DNA of 64,000 nt from Microbacterium sp. UFMG61 (GTDB lineage Bacteria > Actinomycetota > Actinomycetes > Actinomycetales > Microbacteriaceae): assembly GCF_015354505.1 (NCBI RefSeq), contig NZ_JACAFP010000010.1:1-64000 (forward strand), written 5' to 3'. The notes under the pieces were generated by a model, which saw only the letters and a program-made list of their open reading frames with translations, was not told where the DNA came from and did no database searches. Positions 37,196 to 45,960 of the stretch are shown in pieces. The translations under genes and the position numbers were made by a program. Position 1 is the stretch's first letter, and each line of letters starts with the position of its first letter.

Positions 37196-39463
37196 GTGAC
37201 CCGCCCCACGTCCTCACGCTCACGCCTGCGCGCGCTCATCGCGAGCTCCGCCGCCGTCACCTTCGCCGTCTCGCTCCTCATCGCGAGCCCAGCGAGCGCC
37301 TCGGCTCCTGCAGCCGACGCGTCCGTGACGACGGGAGTCTCGACGGCCGCCCCCGCCACCCGTGCCGCGTCTCCTGTCAAGACACTCATCACCGACGGCT
37401 TCCGAGCCGGCAAGATCATCTCCGACGAGGTGTTCTTCGACAGTTCGACCATGACGGCCGCGAGCATCGATTCGTTCTTCCGCTCGAAGGTGTCCTCGTG
37501 CCGCACGGGATACGTCTGCCTCAAGGACTATCGCCAGGACACTCCGAACCGCACCGCGGACCAGTACTGCAACGGTTACCGGGGGGCCGGAAACGAATCC
37601 GCGGCCACGATCATCTACAAGGTCGCCCAGTCATGCGGCATCAACCCGCAGGTGTTCATCGTGATGCTGCAGAAGGAGCAGAGCCTCGTCACCCACACCT
37701 GGCCCAGCGACTGGCGTTTCAGCATGGCTCTCGGCCAGGGATGCCCCGACACCGCACCGTGTGACCCCGCATTCTCGGGCTTCTTCTACCAGATCTACGG
37801 CGCCGGACGGCAGATGAAGATCTACACCGAGGGGCGCTATTTCACGTACTACGCGCCGGGCAAGACCTGGAACATCATGTACAACCCGAACAGCGCGTGC
37901 GGGCGTGGCCCGGTTCGTGTCGAGAACGCTGCCACCTCCGCGCTCTACTACTACACGCCTTATCAGCCCAACGCCGCAGCGCTCCGCGCCGGCTACGGTT
38001 CGGGCGACAGCTGCTCGGCGTACGGAAATCGCAACTTCCACAACTACTTCACCGACTGGTTCGGCAGCACGCAGAACCCCTCGTCCAATCTCATCCGAAC
38101 CTCCGACACCGGCCAGGTGTTCCTCCTGTCCGGTGGAACCAAGCACTACGTGACCAACCCTGCGGATCTCGCGGTCCTGACGAAGCGGGTCGGGTCGGTG
38201 CGCACGGTCTCGCCGTCCTATGCCGCGTCATTGCCGACCGGAAACCGATTCATCCGGCTGGTGCGCGATGCGCGTGACGGAGCGATATATCTGCTCCAGC
38301 CAGACGGGACGAAACACCACTTCGCCACCGCCGAGCTCATCAACCGCTATGGGATGCGTGTCGACGACTACACCCCCTTCACTCCCGCCCTTCTCGCCGG
38401 GTACCCCACGGGTCAGCCGGTCGGGAACTACTTCCGCTCCGAGGATTCCCCCGATTACTACAAGTGGGAGAACGGCCAGCGGCGCCACATCGCCAACGGA
38501 CTCGCCTGGCAGATGGAGCAGGGCAAGGCCAAGGACTACGTGGCAGTCTTTCCCGCGGGAAATGCCGCTTTCCCGGCGCTCGGCCGCGCGCTCCTCGCCC
38601 CCGGCACGCTGGTGAAGGAGACATCACGCGATGAGGTGTACATCGTGGGAAACGCCACATCCCTCACCCATATCCCCAGCTGGGAGATGAGCGCCGACGC
38701 AGGCATCACTTCCTATCAGCCCGTGGCGAATGGAACGTTCGCGGGTTACGACACGTCGACGACCCTCGCTCCGCTCTTCTCATGCGGTTCGCAGACATTC
38801 GTCGTGGACGGCGGGAAGCTGACAGGGGTGACCGACACCGGCCGTGCGGGCAAGGGTCCGACTCTCCCGGGGTCCGTCTGCGCCGTCCTGCCGCGCACGG
38901 GTAAGACCTTCTCCGGCCCCGCGTTCATCAAGTCCAGGACGGCGGATCCGATCTACTCACTCGAGAAGGGCACGATCCGTCACGTGCAGTCGGGACAGCG
39001 GCTGCTCGAGCTCAACGGCGGCAGGTCTCCGTATACGGCGACGTGGTCGAATGCCACGATCGCAGCCTTCAAGAAGGGCGCACCGTATCTGGCGGAGGGG
39101 GCGTTCGTCAGCTTCTCAGGACGGGGAGAGATCTATCGCATGACAGGGAAAACGCTGAAGCACGTTCAGGACTACACGACCTTGGTGCGCCTCGGCGGCG
39201 GCGTCGTGCCGCCGATTCAGAACTTGGCATCGCAGTTCCGTGGTTCGTACACGTTCAGCACCCCGATCCTGCGTGACGGGGATATGGTGCGCTTCGCCGA
39301 TCGCCCCGAGGTCTACGTCTTCTCCTCGAACTCGCTGCACCACATCGTGTCCGAGGACGACCTTCGCCTCCTCGGCGGCGACGAACCGGAGATCGTGGAG
39401 ATCGCCTCGGACGAGGCATCCGACTATCCGATCGGCGACCCTGCTGACCCCGTCGCTCCCTGA
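37196..39463 (+). CDS. Secreted protein: lysozyme-like N-domain plus eight KHY-type repeats
   Basis: A 755-residue secreted protein. Signal peptide (LRALIASSAAVTFAVSLLIA, cleaved near ASASA, about 37). The N-terminal domain (about 60-290) has disulfide-type cysteines and a lysozyme-superfamily-like core: VFIVMLQKEQSLVTHTWP with candidate catalytic Glu161, then GQGCPDTAPCD and FSGFFYQIYGAGRQM. From about 300 there are eight repeats of roughly 57 residues, each with a hydrophobic strand, a turn and an aromatic/basic-His pair (TKHYV, TKHHF, RRHIA, LTHIP, one degenerate, IRHVQ, LKHVQ, LHHIV). It may bind or cleave cell-wall glycan; no family is named. The start is GTG; CACAAT lies 6 bases upstream. 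Confidence 0.72.
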   Translation: MTRPTSSRSRLRALIASSAAVTFAVSLLIASPASASAPAADASVTTGVSTAAPATRAASPVKTLITDGFRAGKIISDEVFFDSSTMTAASIDSFFRSKVSSCRTGYVCLKDYRQDTPNRTADQYCNGYRGAGNESAATIIYKVAQSCGINPQVFIVMLQKEQSLVTHTWPSDWRFSMALGQGCPDTAPCDPAFSGFFYQIYGAGRQMKIYTEGRYFTYYAPGKTWNIMYNPNSACGRGPVRVENAATSALYYYTPYQPNAAALRAGYGSGDSCSAYGNRNFHNYFTDWFGSTQNPSSNLIRTSDTGQVFLLSGGTKHYVTNPADLAVLTKRVGSVRTVSPSYAASLPTGNRFIRLVRDARDGAIYLLQPDGTKHHFATAELINRYGMRVDDYTPFTPALLAGYPTGQPVGNYFRSEDSPDYYKWENGQRRHIANGLAWQMEQGKAKDYVAVFPAGNAAFPALGRALLAPGTLVKETSRDEVYIVGNATSLTHIPSWEMSADAGITSYQPVANGTFAGYDTSTTLAPLFSCGSQTFVVDGGKLTGVTDTGRAGKGPTLPGSVCAVLPRTGKTFSGPAFIKSRTADPIYSLEKGTIRHVQSGQRLLELNGGRSPYTATWSNATIAAFKKGAPYLAEGAFVSFSGRGEIYRMTGKTLKHVQDYTTLVRLGGGVVPPIQNLASQFRGSYTFSTPILRDGDMVRFADRPEVYVFSSNSLHHIVSEDDLRLLGGDEPEIVEIASDEASDYPIGDPADPVAP

Positions 39464-39550
39464 ACCGCGGTCGACTTCCGAGGTGATCCGGGCCGCGTGA
39501 CATCGTGCGCGGCAGGGCCCCCTCCCCACGGGGCTGACTGCCATCCCGAC

Positions 39551-39556
39551 TAGACT
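39551..39556 (+). promoter_or_regulatory. -10 element before GT2 at 39566
   Basis: TAGACT ends 9 bases before the ATG at 39566, giving a predicted leader of only about three bases. No Shine-Dalgarno sequence is seen. Confidence 0.5.
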
Positions 39557-39565
39557 GAACTGATT

Positions 39566-40309
39566 ATGACGACACTGGCTGATCGAGTGCTGGTCATCGT
39601 GCCCGCGTGGAACGAGGCCCGAAACGTCGGGCACACCGTGACGGAGATCCGGCAGGCGAGTCCCACTTACGACGTCGTGGTCGTGGATGACGGCTCTGGG
39701 GACGACACTCCCGACGTGGCGCGCGAAGCCGGGGCGACCGTGATCTCTCTCCCCTTCAACCTGGGCGTAGGGGGCGCCATGCGCACCGGATTCACTTACG
39801 CGCACCGACACGGCTACCGACGAGTGATTCAGGTGGATGCCGACGGTCAGCACAACCCTTCGGACATCGCCCGGGTCCTCGAGGGCCTCGATCATGCCGA
39901 CATCTCCATCGGGGCCAGGTTCGCCGAAGTCGGCGACTACTCGGTTCGCGGCCCGCGGAAGTGGGCGATGCTGTTCCTCGCCCGAACGGTGTCGCGCGTC
40001 GCGAAAGCGCGCCTGACGGACGTGACAAGCGGTTTCCGAGCCGCCAACGAGCGCGCACTCGCGCAATATATCGCCTACTACCCCGCGGAATACCTCGGAG
40101 ACACGATCGATTCGCTCGTGGCCGCGTGCCACGCGGGTCTCGTCGTCACTCAGGTCCCCGTGGCGATGCGCCCGCGCGTCCACGGGAATCCGAGCCAAGG
40201 CCCGGTCGGAGCCTCCGTCTATCTGCTGCGCTCGGTGTTCGCCCTCGCCCTGGCTCTGTTGCGCGGCCCTCGACGCGCGCAGGCCGTTGCCCGATCGGAG
40301 CAGTCATGA
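39566..40309 (+). CDS. GT2 glycosyltransferase, polyprenyl-phosphate sugar synthase type
   Basis: A 247-residue GT2 enzyme of the DPM1/polyprenyl-phosphate mannosyl- or glucosyltransferase type. Motifs are VIVPAWNEARNVGHTV, VVVDDGSGDDT and the DxD-containing IQVDADGQHNPSD; no long TM tail follows. Such enzymes load a sugar onto a polyprenyl phosphate for later use at the membrane exterior. The stop overlaps the DUF2304 start (ATGA), a frequent pairing in actinobacteria. Which sugar is used cannot be told from sequence. Confidence 0.85.
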   Translation: MTTLADRVLVIVPAWNEARNVGHTVTEIRQASPTYDVVVVDDGSGDDTPDVAREAGATVISLPFNLGVGGAMRTGFTYAHRHGYRRVIQVDADGQHNPSDIARVLEGLDHADISIGARFAEVGDYSVRGPRKWAMLFLARTVSRVAKARLTDVTSGFRAANERALAQYIAYYPAEYLGDTIDSLVAACHAGLVVTQVPVAMRPRVHGNPSQGPVGASVYLLRSVFALALALLRGPRRAQAVARSEQS

Positions 40310-40704
40310 TCGTTGCTGCAGGGATCGCGATGGCGGTCATCATCCTCGTCGTCGTCTTCTGGATGCTGCTGGCTCGACGACTTCGCGAGAAGTACGCGGT
40401 GATGTGGATCATCATCGCGGTCTGCGTCCTGATCCTCGGCATCCTTCCCGATCTCCTCATCTGGGCGACCGGCCTCCTGGGCGTTCAAGTCCCGGCGAAC
40501 CTGCTGTTCTCGCTGGCGATCGTGCTACTGCTCGGTGTCTCACTGCATCTGTCCTGGGAGCTGTCCCACACGGAGGATGAGATGCGGCGTGTGGCAGAGG
40601 AGGCCGCACTGGCGCGCACGGAACTGGAGAACCTTCATCTGCGCGTGCAACAGCTTGAGAACTCGCACCGCCGTGGAGATGCGCGCGAGACCGAGCCCTC
40701 CTGA
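40306..40704 (+). CDS. DUF2304 domain membrane protein
   Basis: A 132-residue protein with three TM segments (IVAAGIAMAVIILVVVFWML, VMWIIIAVCVLILGILPDL and LLFSLAIVLLLGVSLHL) and a C-terminal coiled-coil (EEAALARTELENLHLRVQQLEN). DUF2304 proteins often accompany DPM1-like GT2 genes and probably help anchor or regulate them. The ATG overlaps the GT2 stop by four bases. The gene ends 30 bases from a convergent transferase; no terminator is seen there. Confidence 0.85.
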   Translation: MIVAAGIAMAVIILVVVFWMLLARRLREKYAVMWIIIAVCVLILGILPDLLIWATGLLGVQVPANLLFSLAIVLLLGVSLHLSWELSHTEDEMRRVAEEAALARTELENLHLRVQQLENSHRRGDARETEPS

Positions 40705-40734
40705 CGCCGACCCGACACCCGGGACGGATCAGCC

Positions 40735-41631
40735 TCAGCGGACGACGAAGGCGGCCAGCGAGCGCGCGCGGCGCACATCTCTGCCGAGCAGTGCGGCGAC
40801 GGCCTCAGTGGCTGCGTGCAGTCGCGAGATGACTCGTCGTCGTCCGGTGCGTGCGGCGCGGCGCCAGCCACGGGAAGCCATCCGAGCCGCGAAGGCGAGA
40901 GCGAAATCTCGCTCCTGCGCGAATCGAATCCCCGATGAGGCCGTTGCCGACGACACCGATGAACGATGACGTCGATAGTCGAAGACCACGTCGTCGTACA
41001 CGAGGATCGAACCCCCGTCGAGCGCGATGTCGAGCAGGAGCCCGTGATCGAGAGCCACCGCATACTCCTCGCGGAAACCGTGCCGACGCGCTGCGGCCGT
41101 GCGCCAGACGAGCGAGGGGAAATATGCCCAGTCAGCCCGGATGAGGCTCTCCGCCATCCGCTCTCCGGCGAGCACGACGCCGTCCGATCCGCCCCGGGGT
41201 CGCAGCACCCTCTTGATGCGATCCGCGAGCGGCAGGGTCGGTCGCCCTTCACCGTCGATCACGCGCACACCGGGTTGGACGATGTCGACACCCGGATTCT
41301 CAGCCAGCCGCGCGACGATGCTCTCGAGATAGGTGGGGTGCATCAGGTCGTCATCGCCGAGCATGGTGAAATGCTCGGCGCGGACGAGGTCGAGGCAGCG
41401 GCTGAAGTTCCGCGCGAGACCGATGTTCTCCTCATTGCGCACATACTCGACACGAGGATCCGCGAGAGCCTCCAGCCGCTCTCTGATTCCCTCCTCCGGA
41501 TACGCGTCGTCGACCACCACGAGTCTCCAGTGGGCGTACGTCTGCGCGAGGACGGATTCGATCGCCGGCCACGCCCGCTTCGAAGGGCTGTAGTACGGCA
41601 GGACGATGTCGATCGGAACCTCGCCGTTCAT
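40735..41631 (-). CDS. GT2 family glycosyltransferase
   Basis: A 298-residue GT2 enzyme, with IDIVLPYYSPSKRAWPAIESV, VVVDDAYPEEGIRERL, MLGDDDLMHP (metal-binding DDD) and EEYAVALDHGLLLDIAL. It has no TM segment and is presumably peripheral to the inner leaflet. The ATG at 41629-41631 overlaps the upstream transferase stop (ATGA), so the two are coupled. A longer in-frame extension is excluded because it overlaps that gene. Acceptor and sugar unknown. Confidence 0.85.
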   Translation of the reverse strand: MNGEVPIDIVLPYYSPSKRAWPAIESVLAQTYAHWRLVVVDDAYPEEGIRERLEALADPRVEYVRNEENIGLARNFSRCLDLVRAEHFTMLGDDDLMHPTYLESIVARLAENPGVDIVQPGVRVIDGEGRPTLPLADRIKRVLRPRGGSDGVVLAGERMAESLIRADWAYFPSLVWRTAAARRHGFREEYAVALDHGLLLDIALDGGSILVYDDVVFDYRRHRSSVSSATASSGIRFAQERDFALAFAARMASRGWRRAARTGRRRVISRLHAATEAVAALLGRDVRRARSLAAFVVR

Positions 41632-42491
41632 GGCTTGCCCTGGCGTCCAGCCACTCCGTCGACGATCCCCCGGAGCGCCGCGGCAAGAGGGAGCCGTCGA
41701 TCGCGGCGGAGGGCGACGACGAGCTCTTCGGCCGCCCGTCGACCGACGGCGAAGATCGCGGGCAGCACCGGCAGGCGCGCCTTGCGAATGAACAACACCA
41801 TGTTCCGGAGGCCGAGCCGCAGCGGATGGGCACCCGGCTCCTGTCGCGCGGTCTCCGGCACGACGAGCGTGCGCCATCCTGCACGCGCGAGTGACCATCC
41901 CGTGTCGACGTCTTCGAAGTAGAGGAAGTACCGTTCGTCCACGCCCCCGATCGCGTCGAGAGCGCCGATACGCAGAAGGGTCACCGCTCCGTCGACCCAG
42001 TGGACGGCTCGGGGACTCGAGACATCGTCCGTCCGATGATACGCGCGGCCGCCTCGGGTGAGGACACCCCCGGACGAGAAGATCCGGTCGGGTCGCGAGA
42101 CCCAGCGCAGCGTCGGCGCTGCGCACCCCGCACGCGGATCGTCGGCGAGAGCATCCAGCAGAGACCCCGCGAGCGTGTGATCGAAGACAGCGTCATGGGT
42201 GAGGACCAGAAGGTGCTCGATCCCCGCCTCCCGCGCACGGTCGGCTGCGATGTTGACGGCGGCCGCATACCCGGGGTTGTCCGCGCGGCTGACGAGTATC
42301 GGAGCGTCCGCTCCCCCGAGGCTCGATTCCGTGATGTCTCCGCCGTTGTCGACGACGACGACCATCGCGGGCGGCCGAGTCTGCGCGCGAAGGCGCTCGA
42401 GCACGGCCGCCAGTAGATCGGGTCGGTGATATGCGATGATCACGGCTGCGTATCGGGCAACCGGCATCGCGGCGTCATTCATGTCGGACAT
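41628..42491 (-). CDS. GT2 family glycosyltransferase (rhamnosyltransferase-like)
   Basis: A 287-residue GT2 enzyme: AAVIIAYHRPDLLAAVLERL, VVVDNGGDITESS, NPGYAAAVNIAADRA (the NxGxxxA pattern common to rhamnosyl- and related transferases), then the acidic YFLYFEDVDTGWSLARAG. It has no membrane segment. The dTDP-rhamnose pathway nearby makes a rhamnosyl donor plausible but unproven. The start ATG at 42489-42491 lies 8 bases after TAGCCT and divergently opposite the GT4 gene at 42512. Confidence 0.82.
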   Translation of the reverse strand: MSDMNDAAMPVARYAAVIIAYHRPDLLAAVLERLRAQTRPPAMVVVVDNGGDITESSLGGADAPILVSRADNPGYAAAVNIAADRAREAGIEHLLVLTHDAVFDHTLAGSLLDALADDPRAGCAAPTLRWVSRPDRIFSSGGVLTRGGRAYHRTDDVSSPRAVHWVDGAVTLLRIGALDAIGGVDERYFLYFEDVDTGWSLARAGWRTLVVPETARQEPGAHPLRLGLRNMVLFIRKARLPVLPAIFAVGRRAAEELVVALRRDRRLPLAAALRGIVDGVAGRQGKP

Positions 42492-42498
42492 CGACGCC

Positions 42499-42505
42499 TA
42501 GGCTA
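42499..42505. promoter_or_regulatory. Overlapping divergent -10 elements (TAGGCTA)
   Basis: In TAGGCTA, TAGGCT reads right and ends 7 bases before ATG 42512, and TAGCCT reads left and ends 8 bases before ATG 42491. The two predicted start sites flank the same seven bases, so both genes could be leaderless and may share one bidirectional promoter. Confidence 0.6.
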
Positions 42506-42511
42506 GCTGAT

Positions 42512-43750
42512 ATGCATTCATCCCCACCTGTGCGCGGAGCCCGCCCCGCCGTCGCCAGCGTGACCAAGTACGTCCCGTACGCCGGGATCGCGCATGCGGG
42601 AGGCGAGTACGCTCTCCAGCATCACCGCGCACTGGAGGCGGAGTTCGCTCTGACCGCGATCGCTCCGGCGAGTGCTCTCAATCGCGAAGCCGTGGCCAGG
42701 GGCGCCTCCGGCCCGCTGCTCCTGCTCTCGGGATCCGGGCCCTCCGCCCAGGATCGACTCAAGCCGATCGCTGACGTCGCCTCCCTGCTCCGCGGCAGCA
42801 CGGCTCACGGGTGGTTCGCCCGCGCGCTGCGCCGGAGCGTCTCGGCCTCGAGGATCCTCGAGGAAGCCGACGTGATCGAGTTCCAGTGGTCCGAGATGGG
42901 AAGTCTGATTCCGATCGCCCTCGCTCGCAATCCCCGCGCGCGCGTGGTCGTCATCGCGCACGACGTGATCACCCAGAGGTGGTCTCGAGCAGCGGAGACG
43001 GCACGAAGTCCGCTGCTGCGCGCAGCGTATGCCATCGCTGCCAAGGCGAGCGCACGCAGGGAGCGTCGTACTTTCGAAGCTGCCGACCGAGTCGTGGTCT
43101 TCAGCGACAAGGACGCACGACTCGTTCGATCCCTGGCACCGACGGCGCGCCCCGAGGTCGTTCGCCCGGGGTTCCCGGTACCGCGGCCCGCGGCACCGCG
43201 GGCCGCTCACTCCTCTCCCCTCGTGGTGTTCAGCGGTGCGATGGGGCGCCCAGACAACGACGAGGCTGCGCGATGGTTCCTGCAGAGGGTCTGGCCGCAG
43301 GTGCGTGCCGCGGTTCCTGCTGCTCGCTTCACCGTGGTCGGCGCGAATCCCAGCGTCGCACTGACCCGCCTCGCAGCCGATGATGAGTCGGTGTCGATCA
43401 CGGGGTTCGTGGAGTCGATGGATCCCTTCATCGAGCCTGCGGATGTGATCGTCGTCCCCCTGCACAATGGCGCGGGCGTCAAGTTCAAGACCATCGATGC
43501 CCTTCTGCGAGGCATCCCGGTGGTGGCAACCCCCGTGGGAGCCGAGGGGATAGAGCGGGAGGACGCGATCCGTCGCATCACCGACGACCCCGATTCCTTC
43601 GCATCCGCCGTCGTAGAGGTTCTGCAGGACCCGAATCGCGATCACGAGGCGAGGATCCGCGACTGGGCGGCTGACGAGTATGGGCTGATGGCGTTCCGAG
43701 ACCGTATCCGCACCCTGTACACCGAGCTGATCGAGGAGGGCCCCCGATGA
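42512..43750 (+). CDS. GT4-type glycosyltransferase
   Basis: A 412-residue GT-B (GT4-like) enzyme. The N-terminal half begins VTKYVPYAGIAHAGGEYALQ, resembling donor-sensing loops of GT4 proteins. The C-terminal half has SPLVVFSGAMGRPDNDEA, then ADVIVVPLHNGAGVKFKTID, with the conserved Glu region GAEGIERE. The stop overlaps the next GT2 start (ATGA). It opens the GT4-GT2-flippase operon. No Shine-Dalgarno sequence is visible; a leaderless start is proposed. Confidence 0.85.
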   Translation: MHSSPPVRGARPAVASVTKYVPYAGIAHAGGEYALQHHRALEAEFALTAIAPASALNREAVARGASGPLLLLSGSGPSAQDRLKPIADVASLLRGSTAHGWFARALRRSVSASRILEEADVIEFQWSEMGSLIPIALARNPRARVVVIAHDVITQRWSRAAETARSPLLRAAYAIAAKASARRERRTFEAADRVVVFSDKDARLVRSLAPTARPEVVRPGFPVPRPAAPRAAHSSPLVVFSGAMGRPDNDEAARWFLQRVWPQVRAAVPAARFTVVGANPSVALTRLAADDESVSITGFVESMDPFIEPADVIVVPLHNGAGVKFKTIDALLRGIPVVATPVGAEGIEREDAIRRITDDPDSFASAVVEVLQDPNRDHEARIRDWAADEYGLMAFRDRIRTLYTELIEEGPR

Positions 43751-44667
43751 GCCGGACCGACGCAGACCCCATCGTCGTCGCGGTGATCCCCACCTTCCGC
43801 GCGCCCGCAGAACTGCGCGATCACGTGCAGGGCCTTCTCGCGCAAGTCCACTCCGTCATCCTGGTCGATGACGGAACCGCCTCGACGCATGCCCTGGGCA
43901 TCAGCGATCCGCGAGTCACGGTGATCGAGCTCCCGGAGAACGGCGGGATCGCCAGAGCCCTGAACGTCGGCTTCGCGGCCGCGCGGGATTCGGGCGCCAC
44001 GCACGTCCTGACGCTCGACCAGGATTCCTGGATCCACGAGGACTATGTCGACCGGGCCCTCAGCGCTCTGGAGTCCGCGACCTTGCACGGAGAACAGCCC
44101 GTCGGAGCGGCTCCCTCATCGGCCGGAGGGACGGGCATCGTGATGGACCGCGACGGACATCCGTTCGATCCGATCCAGGCCGGACAGGTGGTACGGCTCG
44201 ACGTGTTCGACCGGGTGGGCCCGTTCGACGAGGCGCTCTTCATCGATGCGGTCGACAGCGAGTACACGCTGCGTGCATGGAGAGCCGGGTACCGCTATGT
44301 GCTGGTGCCGAACTCCGACATCGGTCACGAACTGGGAACGCTCGTCCCTCTCACGGTCCTCGGTCGCCAGCTCGTGCTGGGCGGACGCCCGCGCCATCTG
44401 CTCTACCACGCTCCGTTCCGCACGTACTACATGGTGCGAAATTCGGTCGTGCTGTCCCGACGCTACGGTCGTGAACGCGCGTCCTGGACGTGGCGGCGCA
44501 CCCGGCTTCTCTCGTCGATGATCCTCGGCGGTCTTCTGGTGGCGGGCGACCGCCGCGCACAGCTGGTGGCGCTGTATCGCGGCATCCGGGACGGACGCGC
44601 CGGAATCGGCGGCCGCATCCCTGCCGATCTGATGGCACGACTCACCCGCCTCGGCCGGAACGCCTGA
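43747..44667 (+). CDS. GT2 family glycosyltransferase (rhamnosyltransferase-like)
   Basis: A 306-residue GT2 enzyme with IVVAVIPTFRAPAELRDHV, VILVDDGTAST, ENGGIARALNVGFAAA, the LTLDQDSWIHEDY (DxD) and EALFIDAVDSEYTLRAW acidic region, the layout of RfbF-type rhamnosyltransferases. The ATG overlaps the GT4 stop; its own stop overlaps the flippase start (TGATG). The operon context and the dTDP-rhamnose genes suggest rhamnose transfer, but the donor is inferred. Confidence 0.84.
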   Translation: MSRTDADPIVVAVIPTFRAPAELRDHVQGLLAQVHSVILVDDGTASTHALGISDPRVTVIELPENGGIARALNVGFAAARDSGATHVLTLDQDSWIHEDYVDRALSALESATLHGEQPVGAAPSSAGGTGIVMDRDGHPFDPIQAGQVVRLDVFDRVGPFDEALFIDAVDSEYTLRAWRAGYRYVLVPNSDIGHELGTLVPLTVLGRQLVLGGRPRHLLYHAPFRTYYMVRNSVVLSRRYGRERASWTWRRTRLLSSMILGGLLVAGDRRAQLVALYRGIRDGRAGIGGRIPADLMARLTRLGRNA

Positions 44668-45935
44668 TGACCAGCGACCCCGCACCCCGACAGGGCCGCG
44701 CGAGGAAGGCGATCGGGCACGAACTGGTCCGCCGCTCCTTCCTGTTCTCACTCTCGATCATCCTCTCGACGCTGGTCGGAGTGGTGTCGATCCCCGTGCT
44801 GATCGGGCAGCTGGGCGACACCACGTGGGCACGCCTGGCTGTATTGCAGTCGATCGCCCAGTTCCTCGCTGTCGTCGTGGGTTTCGGGTGGGGCGCGACA
44901 GGACCGAGCACCGTTGCGAGCCTCGCGGTCGCGGAGCGGAAGGGATTCTTCGCGACGTCGCTGCTGGCGCGCCTCGTCATCCTGGTTCCGGTGCTCGCGG
45001 CAGGAACGTTCATCGCCGCGCTCCTCGTCGGCGTCGATCCGCTGGTCGCTGCTCTCGTCTCCCTCACCGCGGTCGCTCCGGCGGCAGCCGCAGGATGGTA
45101 TTTCATCGGCACCAACCGCCCCGTGGCACTCTTCCTGTTCGACGCTCTGCCTGCAATCCTCGGTCAGGCAGCGGCCCTCGTCGGAGTGCTCATCGCACCC
45201 TCGCTTCTCATGTATGCGTCATGCACAGCAGCGTTCGCCGTTCTGGGTCTGTTGGCATCCTGTCTCTTCGTGGCGACGCGATCGGCGGACGGGCCGTGGA
45301 AGATCGACAGAACCCAGAGTCTGCGCGGACTGCTCCGCGATCAGTTGCCCGGGTTCACCGCCACCTTCACGACCAGCCTTCTGACGACGCTGCCCGTGGT
45401 GATCGTCCAGGTCATCGTCCCGGCCTCCGCGCTGCCGTTGTTCGTGCTGGCGGACAGACTCTCCCGCTACGCGGGCCTCGTGCTTGCCCCGATCCTGCAG
45501 GCGATCCAGAGCTGGGTTCCTGAGGCGGGGCGCGAGCACATCACCTCGCGCGGACGGATCGCGATGCTTGTCGCATGCGGGATCGGCGCCGTCGGCGCCA
45601 TCGGCATGATCACCTGTGCTCCATGGGTGTCGCCTCTACTTTCGCAGGGCGCAATCGCGATCCCGCTGCTGATCGCCGTGGTCATGGGTTTCGGCTTCGC
45701 CGGCGAAGCGATCAGCCAGGTGACCGGCCTCGCGGTGCTCGTCACGATCGGTCGCTCCCGCGAGCTCGCCCTCTCAGCCGGCGTCGCAACCGGTTCCGCG
45801 CTGCTCGGAGTCCTCGTGGGCACTCTGCTCTTCGGCGTGCCCGGTGCGCTGGTCGCACTCGCGCTCACCTCGATCGGCCTGGCGATCTACCGTTCTCGGA
45901 CTGCCCTGCGCGGGCTCGCCGCACAGGGCAGCTGA
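44667..45935 (+). CDS. Wzx-like polysaccharide flippase (MOP superfamily)
   Basis: A 422-residue membrane protein with about 12 TM helices, including SFLFSLSIILSTLVGVVSIPVL and LLIAVVMGFGFAGEAISQVTG, and typical MOP-superfamily loops. Flippases of this type move lipid-linked repeat units across the membrane for Wzy-type polymerisation, and an O-antigen-ligase-type gene pair lies nearby (20-23 kb). It overlaps the GT2 stop at one base. Its stop codon and that of the convergent gene form a 7-bp inverted repeat (45933-45939 with 45957-45963). Confidence 0.8.
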   Translation: MTSDPAPRQGRARKAIGHELVRRSFLFSLSIILSTLVGVVSIPVLIGQLGDTTWARLAVLQSIAQFLAVVVGFGWGATGPSTVASLAVAERKGFFATSLLARLVILVPVLAAGTFIAALLVGVDPLVAALVSLTAVAPAAAAGWYFIGTNRPVALFLFDALPAILGQAAALVGVLIAPSLLMYASCTAAFAVLGLLASCLFVATRSADGPWKIDRTQSLRGLLRDQLPGFTATFTTSLLTTLPVVIVQVIVPASALPLFVLADRLSRYAGLVLAPILQAIQSWVPEAGREHITSRGRIAMLVACGIGAVGAIGMITCAPWVSPLLSQGAIAIPLLIAVVMGFGFAGEAISQVTGLAVLVTIGRSRELALSAGVATGSALLGVLVGTLLFGVPGALVALALTSIGLAIYRSRTALRGLAAQGS

Positions 45936-45960
45936 CCGAGCCCGCTCTGCCCTCAGTCGG

